The notes under the pieces were generated by a model. The model was not told where the DNA came from. It was given only the letters and a program-made list of their open reading frames with translations, and did no database searches. Shown here in pieces: positions 26,101 to 35,100 of a DNA stretch of 64,000 nt. Source of the DNA: Azospirillum humicireducens (GTDB taxonomy: Bacteria > Pseudomonadota > Alphaproteobacteria > Azospirillales > Azospirillaceae); NCBI RefSeq assembly GCF_001639105.2, contig NZ_CP028905.1, positions 114,298-178,297 of the forward strand, written 5' to 3'. Made by a program: the position numbers and the translations under genes. Position 1 is the stretch's first letter. Every line of letters begins with the position of its first letter.

Positions 26101-29100
26101 GTCACCGAGCCGGCACCGGTGAGCGAACCGATGGTCTCGGCAGCCCCCAGCGACAGGGTGGCGCCGGAGTTGACCGTCACCGCGCTGCTGTCGCTGATCG
26201 CCGAGCCGCCCGAAGCGGTCAGCGTGCCGCCCGACACGGTGGTGGCGCCGGTGTAGGTGTTGGCGCCCGACAGGGTCAGGGTGCCGGTGCCGCCCTTGGT
26301 CAGCCCGCCGGTGCCGGACAGCACGCCGGAGAAGCTGGTGCTGGTGTTGTCACCGCCGATGGTCAGGGTGTAGGTGCCGAGCGTGACCGAACCGGCGCCG
26401 GCCAGCGAGCCGATGGTCTCGGCGGCACTCAGCGCCAGGGTGGCGCCGGAGTTGACCGTCACCGCGCTGCTGTTGCTGATCGCCGAACCGCCCGAAACGG
26501 TCAGGGTGCCGGCCGACACGGTGGTGGCGCCGGTGTAGGTGTTGGCGCCCGACAGGGTCAGGGTGCCGGTGCCGCCCTTGGTCAGCCCGCCGGTGCCGCT
26601 GATGGCGCCGGAGAAGCTGGTGCTGCTGTTGCCGCCGGTGGTCAGGGTATAGTTGCCGAGCGACACCGAACCGGCGCCGGACAGCGAGCCGATGGTCTCG
26701 GCAGCCCCCAGCGCCAGGGTGGCGCCGGAGTTGACCGTCACCGCGCCCGCGTCGGCGATGGCACTGCCGCCCGACAGCGTCAGCGTGCCGTCCGACACGG
26801 TGGTGCCGCCGCTGTAGGTGTTGGCGCCCGACAGCGTCAGGGTGCCGCTGCCGCCCGTGGTCAGGCTGCCGCTGCCGCTGATGACGCCGGTCAGGGTGGC
26901 GGTGTTGGATGCGGTGACGGTGGCGCCGAAGGTGCCGGCGGTGATGAGGTTGGCAAGGCTGGCGCCGGTGCCGGTGATCGCCAGCGTGCCGTTGTCGATC
27001 GTCAACGCGCCGGTGCTGATGTTGGTGGCGCCTGTCACCGACAGGGTGCCGCGGCTGATGGTGGTGGTGCCGGTGTAGGTGTTGGTGCCCGACAGCGTCA
27101 TCGTGCCGGTGCCGGTCTTGACGATGTTTCCGGTCTGGTTCTGCTCGATGACGCCGGAGAAGGTGGTGGACGTGTTGTCCCCACCCATGGTCAGGGTGCC
27201 GTTGTTGAGAGTGACCGTGCCGCCGCCGGACAGGGAGCCGATCGTCTCGCTCACGCTGTCGTCGAACCACAGGGTCGCCCCGGCCGACACCGTCACGGCG
27301 GAGGTGTCGGCGATCGACGCGCCGCCTTGTAGCGCCAGGGTGCCGGCCGACACGCTGGTGGCGCCGGTGTAGGTGTTGCTGCCCGACAGGGTCAGGGTGC
27401 CGGACCCGGCCTTGGTCAGCCCGCCGGTGCCGGACAGCACGCCGGAGAAGGTGGTGTTGGTGCCGTCGCCGGCCGTCAGGATGTAGCTGCCCAGCGTCAC
27501 CGTACCGGCACCGGACAGCGAGCCGATGGTCTCGGCGGCGCCCAGCGCCAGGGTGGCGCCGGTCGACACCGTGACGGCGCTGCCGTCGCCGATGGCGGAG
27601 CCGCCCGATGCTGTCAGGGTGCCGGCCGACACGGTGACCGACCCGCTGTGGCTGTTGCTGCCCGACAGGGTGACCGTGCCGCTGCCGGTCTTGGTCAGGG
27701 CGCCGCTGCCGCTGACGATGCCGGACAGGGTCAGGGCGTTGGCGGTCTTGACCGTGCCGTTGCTGCTGCCGATGGCGATGGCGTTGGTCAGCGTCTGGCT
27801 GGTCGCCGTGGTGGTCAGCGTGCCGCCGTTCAGCGTGATGGTGCCGCTGCCGATGGTGCCGGTGGTGCCCAACTCCACCTCGCCGTTGCGGATGGTGAAG
27901 CCGCCGGACCAGCTGTTGCCGGAGCCGCTCAGCGTCAGCTTGCCGCTGTCGAGCTTGGTCAGGGCGCCGGTGCCGGTGATGGCGCCGGACAGGGTGACGG
28001 CGTTGGCGTTGGTGATGCTGCTGTCGGACGACAGGGTGAGGTCGTTGTCGATGGTGGTGGCGCCGGTGACGGCCAGGGTGCCGCCGTTCATCGTCACCGC
28101 ATCGGTGCCCAGGTTGGCGTCGCCCGCCACCGACAGCGTGCCGGCGCCGACGGTGATGGTGTTGATGCCGGTGTTGCCGCTGGAGGTGTTGTTGGTGCCG
28201 CCCAGCACCAGCGTGCCGGCGCCGCTCTTGGTCAGGGCCGCGGTGTTGGTGCCGTTGTCGGCCAGCGTCGAGTTGATCGTCAGCGTGTCGCCGGTGTCGA
28301 CGCTGACGCCGAAGCTGTTGCCCAGCGTGAAGCCGTTGCCGGTGATGGTGATCGACCGGCTGTTGGTGTCGCTGTCCATCGCCAGCGTCACGCCGCTGCG
28401 CACCGTCAGGCTGACGGGCAGCGTGATGGTGCCGTTCAGCGTGCTGGCGAAGCGGATGGTGATGTTGCCCAACATGTTGTTGGCGAGCGCGATCGCTTCC
28501 CGCAGATCCAGGCCGCCGCCGTCGGCCTTGTCGGCCGCATAGGTGCCGTTCGGCGCGCTGCTGTCGATGGCGGTGACGTCGACCACCAGGTCGTTCGTCA
28601 CGCCGATGGTGAAGGTCTTCTCGTAGGTGGCGGTGCCGTCGCTGACCCGGACGCGGATCGAATAGCTCTGGCCGCTGGTCAGGGTGGTGGCGTCGTTCGC
28701 CCGCAGCGAGGTACCGGAGATGTTGAACAGCGCGTTGTCGGTGTCGCCGGTGCCGCTGACCAGCGTGTAGGTCAGGGTCTGGCCGGTGTCGGCGTCGGTG
28801 GCCGACAGGGTGCCGACCACGCCGTTGGCGCCTTCGAAGATGCTGATCGAGCTGTTCGACAGGGCGATGTCGGTCGGCGCGTCGTTGATCGAGCTGGTGG
28901 TGATCACCGTACCGGTGTTGGCGCTGCTGCTGCTGATGCCGTCGCTGGCGGTCAGGCTGAAGGTGGTCTGCACCGTGGTGCCGGGCACCACCTGGTTGTT
29001 GGTGGGGGTGAAGACCAGCGCCTGCAGCAGGGTCTGCAGCCCGCCCGGCGTGGTGGCGGTCAGGGTGTAGTTGCCGGCCGTGCCGCTCAGCCCGCCGCCG

Positions 29101-32100
29101 GCGCTCGACAGCGTGCCGTTGGCCGCGGTGTAGGTGATGGTGACCGTGAAGGTGCCGGTGCTGTCGTCGGCATCCGTCATCGTCACGCCGGCGAAGGGCG
29201 TGATTGTGGCGTTGTCGTTGACCGTGCCGGCGCCGGTGAAGGTGCCGCCCAGCACCGGCGCCTGGTTGGCCGGCCCGGTCAACACGACGTCGTTGCTGTT
29301 GCTGCCGGCGGCATAGCTGATCGTGATCGTGCCGCTGTTCAGCGTGATCGACGCCCCCGACGTCAGCCCGTTGAAGTTGCCGGTGACGGCATCGCTGCCG
29401 TCGTTGGAGATGATGACGAAGCTGTCGCCGTTCGTCGTCCGGGACGGGACATAGGCGCCGCCGGTGGTCAGGGTGGCATTGGTGTCGATGCTGACCGCCC
29501 CGGTGACCACCACCTGGTCGTAGCTGCTGGCACTGGCCAGATCGACCGCCAGGATACCGCCCGACTGGATGGTCAGCCCACCGTTGATGGTCAGGGTGCC
29601 GACGCCGCTGTTGGTGCCGGCGATGCCGGGGGCCAGGGTTGCGTTGGACACCAGCGTGATCCCGCCGTTGACGGTGCCGGTTCCCGCCAGCGTGGAGTTG
29701 CTGCCGAGGGTGACCGCACCGGCCGACGCGCCGTTCAGCGTCCCGGTGACGACCAGCGTGCCGCCGTTGACGTTGAGGGTGGTGGCGCCCGTATAGGTGT
29801 TGGTGCCCGACAGCGTCAACGTGCCGGTGCCGCTCTTGATCACACCGCCGGAACCGGAGATGACGCCCGACAGGGCCAGCCCGGTGCCCGTCACGTTGAT
29901 CACGGTGTTGGCGGTCAAGGTGATGTCGCCGGTGACGGTGGCACTGCCGCTGGTGACCTGCAGCGCGCCGCCCGACGATACGCCGGAGCCTCTCACATTC
30001 AACGCCTCGGCCAGGGTGATGCCGTCGGCAATGGCAAGCGCGGCGCCATTGCTGACGGTGGTTCCCGCGGCTGTAGTGCCGAGCGCGTTGTTGTGGGCGA
30101 CGGCCAGCGTGCCGGCGCTGACGGTGGTGGCACCGGTGTAGCTGTTGCTGCCCGACAGCGTCAGGGTGCCGGTGCCCGCCTTGGTCAGGGCATAGGCACC
30201 GCTGACCACGCCCGACAGGGTCAGGCCGGTGCCCGACACGCCGATGGTGGTGTTGGCGCCCATGGTGACGGTGCCGCTGACCGTGCCGCTGCCGCTGGTG
30301 ACCTGCAACGCGCCGGCCGACGACACGCCGATGCCGGAGACGGTCAGCGCTTCCGCCAGCGTTATGCCGCTTCCCACCGCCAGGGTGGCGCCGCTCGCCA
30401 CCGTGGTGCCGGCGGCGGTGGTGCCGAGCGCGTTGTCGTGGGTGACCACCAGCGTGCCGGCGCTGACGGTGGTGGCGCCGGTGTAGGTGTTGTTGCCCGA
30501 CAGCGTCAGGCTGCCGGTGCCGGCCTTGGTCAGGGCATAGCTGCCGCTGACCACGCCCGACAGGGTCAGGCCGGTGCCCGACACGCCGATGGTGGTGTCG
30601 GCGCCCATGGTGACGGTGCCGCTGACCGTGCCGCTGCCGCTGGTGACCTGCAACGCGCCGGCCGACGACACGCCGGTGCCGGAAACGGTCAGCGCTTCCG
30701 CCAGTGTGACGTTGTTTGCCACCGCCAGTGTGGCGCCGCTGGACACGGTGGTGCCGGCCGCGGTGGTGCCGAGCGCGTTGGCATTCCCGGCGACCAGCGT
30801 GCCGGCGCTGACGGTGGTGGCGCCGGTGTAGGTGTTGCTGCCCGACAGCGTCAGGCTGCCGGTGCCCGCCTTGGTCAGGGCGAAGCTGCCGCTGACCACG
30901 CCCGACAGGGTGAGGTCGCTGGTGGTGGTGACGGTGGTGTTGGCCGCCATGGTGACGGTGCCGCTGACCGTGTTGCTGCCGCTGGCGCTGATCAGCGCGC
31001 CGCCCGACGACACGCCGGTGCCCGACAGGGTCAGGTTCTCGGCGATGGTGATGCCGCCAGACAGCGACAGCGCCGCGCCGCTCGCCACCGTGGTGCCGGC
31101 GGCGGTGCTGCCGAGCGCGTTGTTGTGGGCGACGATCAGGGTGCCGACGCTGACGGTCATGCTGCCGGTGAAGCTGCTGTTGTTGCCCGACAGGGTCAGC
31201 GTGCCGGTGGCGTTCTTTTCCAGCGCGCCCGATCCGCTGATCGTGCCGGAGATGGTGGAGCTGGTCCCCCCGAGATTGCCGATGGAACCGCCGCCGGTGC
31301 CGACGACGATGTTGTTGGGCAGGGTGATGTCGCCGCTGAGGCGCAGGTGGCCGCCATTGGTCAGGGTGATGTCGCCGCTGCCCAGGTTGCTGGCGGCCCC
31401 CACCACAATCCAGCCGGCCCCGTCGATCGTGAGGGTGCCTGAGAAATTGGTGCGGTTGGTGTTGCCGTCCAGCGTCAGGTTGAAGTTGCCGGTCTTGGTC
31501 AGGCTGCCCGATCCGCTGACGACGCCGCTGAAGGTGCCGCTGCTGGCCTGGTTGATGGTCAGGGCGTTGGCTCCGATGGACAGCGTGGCGCCGCTGACCC
31601 CGTTCAGCGTGCCGATGGTCTCGCTCGCCGACGAGAGGGTCAACGTGGCGCCCGATGCCACCGTCACCGCGCTGCCATCGGCGAGCGCGGTGCCGGCGCT
31701 GCTGTTCAGCGCCAGCGTGCCGGCGTTGACCGTGGTGGCGCCGGTGTAGCTGTTGGTGCCGGTCAGCGTCAGGGTGCCGGTGCCCGCCTTGGTCAGGCCG
31801 AAGCTGCCGCTGACCACGCCCGACAGGGTCAGGTCGCTGGTGGTGGTGACGGTGGTGTCGTCGTTCAGCGTAACGGTGCCGCTGACCGTGTTGGTGCCGC
31901 TGGCGCTGATCAGCGCGCCGCCCGACGACACGCCGGTGCCCGACAGGGTCAGATTTTCCGCGATGGTGATGCCACCCGACAGGGCGAGCGCCCCGCTGCT
32001 CGACACCGTGGTGCCGCCGGCGGTGCTGCCCAGCGCGTTGGCGTGGCTGACGGTGACCGTGCCGTTGCCGATGGTGAAGGCGCCGGTGAAGCTGCTGTTG

Positions 32101-35100
32101 TCGCCGGACAGGACCAGATTGCCCACCCCGCCCTTGGTCAAGCTGCCCGATCCGCTGATGGTGCCGGCGATGGTGAGGGTGTTGCCGGAGCCGGTGCTGA
32201 ACGTGCCGCCGCTGCTGCCGATGACGATGCTGTTGCTGTTGGTGAAGGAGGTGCTTGCCCGTAGGGTGCCGCCGTTCAGCGTCAGGGTGCCGGTGCCCGT
32301 GTTGCCGGCGCTCGAAACCTCCAGCCAGCCCTTGGTGACGGTGATGCCACCGGCGAAGCCGGTGCTGTTGGTGGTGCCGGACAGCGTCAGTGTCGTATTG
32401 TTGGTGGTGCCGGTCAGCGTCAGGCTTGCCGCCGAGGTGCCGGTGATGGCTCCGGCGAAGGTCCCGGTGGTCCCCTGGTTGACGGTCAGCGCATTGCCGC
32501 CCAGCGCCAGCGTGGCGCCGCTGACCCCGCTCAACGTGCCGATGGTCTCGCTCGCCGACGCCAGGCTCAGCGTGGCGCCCGATGCCACCGTCACCGCGCT
32601 GCCATCGGCGAGCGCGGTGCCGGCGCTGCTGTTCAGTTCCAGCGTACCGGCATTGACGGTGGTGGCGCCGGTGTAGCCGTTGGTGCCGGTCAGGGTCAGG
32701 GTGCCGCTGCCGGCCTTGGTCAGGCCGCCGGTGCCGCCGATGACGCCGTCGAAGCTGGTGCTGGTGTTGGCGCCGCCGGTGGTCAGCGTGTTGGCGTTCA
32801 GCGTGACGGTGCCGCCGCCGGCCAGCGACCCGATGGTCTCGCTGCCGGACAGCTCCAGCGTGGCGCCGCTCGTCACCGTCACGGCGCTGCTGTCGCCGAT
32901 GCCGTCATTGACCGTCAGGGTGCCGGCGCTGACGGTGGTGGCGCCGCTGTAGTCGTTGCCGCCGCTCAGCGTCGCCGTGCCGGTGCCGGTCTTGGTGACG
33001 CCGCCGCTGCCGGAGATCTTGCTGGAGACGGTCAGCGTGTCGCCGCTGCCGTTGCTCAGCGTCAGGGTGGTGCCGGTCGCGACGGTGATGGTGCTGCCGG
33101 CGATGGTCAGGTCGCTGGCCGCGTCGGCGTCGAAGGTGATGTTCTCGCCGATCGCCAGATCGGAGCCCAGCGTGATGGTTTGGCTGGCCAGCCCGCTGCC
33201 GAACACGATGGTCTGGGTGCCGGCTTGCCCGTTGGCGATGGCGACGGCCTCGCGCAGGCCGACGCCGTCGGTCGCGTCGATGGTGGAGTCGTCGCCGGAT
33301 CCGGTGACATAGATGAAGCTGGTCGTCACCGCCACGTCGGCCGTGCTGCTGGCGCCGTGACCGTCGTCCAGGGTGAAGCGGATCGTCGCGTCGCCGGCCG
33401 GCGTGTCGTTGCGATAGCTGATGCCGCTCATCAGCGTGCCGATCCGCGCCGCGGTGGCGTTGCCGTCGAAGGTGACCGTCAGCACCCCGCCGGTGTTGGT
33501 GTAGGTCGCGAACTGCGTCGCGCCGTCGGCGATGGTGCCGGACGTGGCGTTGCTGGGGGTGACGGTGTAGCTGCCGCCGAAGCCGAAGACGTCGGCCGAC
33601 CAGGCGCCGCTGGCGGTACCGCTGGTGGCCGACCGCTGCACTGTCAGGCTGGCGCCGCTCCAGTTGCCGGCGCCGTTCTCGGCATCGGACACGGTGACGG
33701 CGGTGCCGGCGTCCAGCGTCACGGTGGCGCCGACGCCGGCCCAGGCGACGCTGTCGGCGTTCAGATTGGCGATGGCCGGGGCGCTGTTGTTGCCCGACAC
33801 GGTGATCCCGGCGCCGGTGGCATCGGAAATGTCGCCGTAGATCGTGCCGTTCCAGTCGTCGGCCGCGGTGATCTTGTAGGTGGTGCCGCCTGTGGAGCTG
33901 GTGCCGTTCTTGTTCAGCAGGGCGTCGACGCTGGTCTTGGTCGCCCCGCTGAGGGTGACGGTGAAGCTGGTGGCGCTGGTGATCTCCACCGCGCCGGTCA
34001 GCGCGGCGGTGCCGCTGGCCTGGCCGGTGACCGTCAGCTTCGTCAGGTCGATGTCGTTGTTGCTGCCCGGCTGGTGGACCAGATTGGTGCCGGTGACCGT
34101 GAGCACCCCGGTCGATGCGTCGTAGGTGACCGAGCCGATCGCCGGCTTCTGGGTGCTGGACACGGTGACGCCGTTGCCGGTCGTGTCGGCGGGCGCCGAC
34201 TGCGTGCTGTTCCAGTTGGCCGCCGCCGCCAGATTGTAGGTCGTCGCCCCCTGGGAGCTGGTGCCGTCCTTGTTCAGCAGCCCTTCGACGAAGGCCTGGT
34301 CGGTTGCCCCCAGCGTGATGGTGAAGACGTTGGAGCTGGGGCCCGAGGTGACCGTGGAATTGCCGGTCAACGCATAGCTGTTGGCGCCCTCGCCGGTCAG
34401 GGTCAGCTTGGTGACGTCGATGCTGTCGCCGTCGGCGATGTTGTTGCCCGTCACCACCAGCTGGTTGGTGGCGGCATCGTAGGTGGCCGAGATGATGGAG
34501 GGGATGGAGATGCCGCCGGTGACGACGATCGAGCTGGTCTGGGCGCTGCTGGTCGTCTCGCCGTCATTGACGGTGACCGTCGCCGTGCGGGTGCCCGACG
34601 TGTAGCTGCCGGAGGTGTTCTTGTACTGGATCAGGCGGATGGCCGCTTGATAGTTCGCGACGCTCGCCGCACCCATCAGGGTGATGGTCGCCGTGCCGTT
34701 GCCGGTGACGCTGATGCCATAGCCGTTGATCGTGGTGACATCCGACGCCGACACGCTCAGCATTTCCGCCGCGCCGTCCGCCGTGCCGGACAGGGCGATG
34801 GTGCCGCGGAGCAGGCGGGTGTCGCTGTCCGTCTGCGCCAGGACGGCGCTGGGGGCGATCAGCACGCCGGATGCGGGCGTGGCGGTGTTGACGGTTTCGT
34901 TGCTTCCGGCGCCCGACCCGTTCAGGTCGGCGGTCGGCGTGCCCGCATTCCAATGCACTTCATAGGCGCCGAGGTCGAGGGCGCCGTCGCGGATGCGGTC
35001 CATGCCGCGGATGTCGTAGCTTCCGCCCGTGTTCGTCGCCGTGCTGCCGTCGCCTGCATTGATGAAGGACGTTGCGGTCGAAGCGGGCCGGTAATCGCGG

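Noticed and set aside
25671..31137. Regular repeats that could suggest a CRISPR or satellite array
   Set aside because: Units are 282 and 345 bp, coding, in frame, and encode PATR rungs; there are no short direct repeats with unique spacers and no cas genes.
18075..31442. Very long plus-strand open frames antisense to tolC and the giant gene (1,099, 1,873 and 1,264 codons)
   Set aside because: They mirror the repetitive minus-strand coding sequence and have no RBS or recognisable domains.
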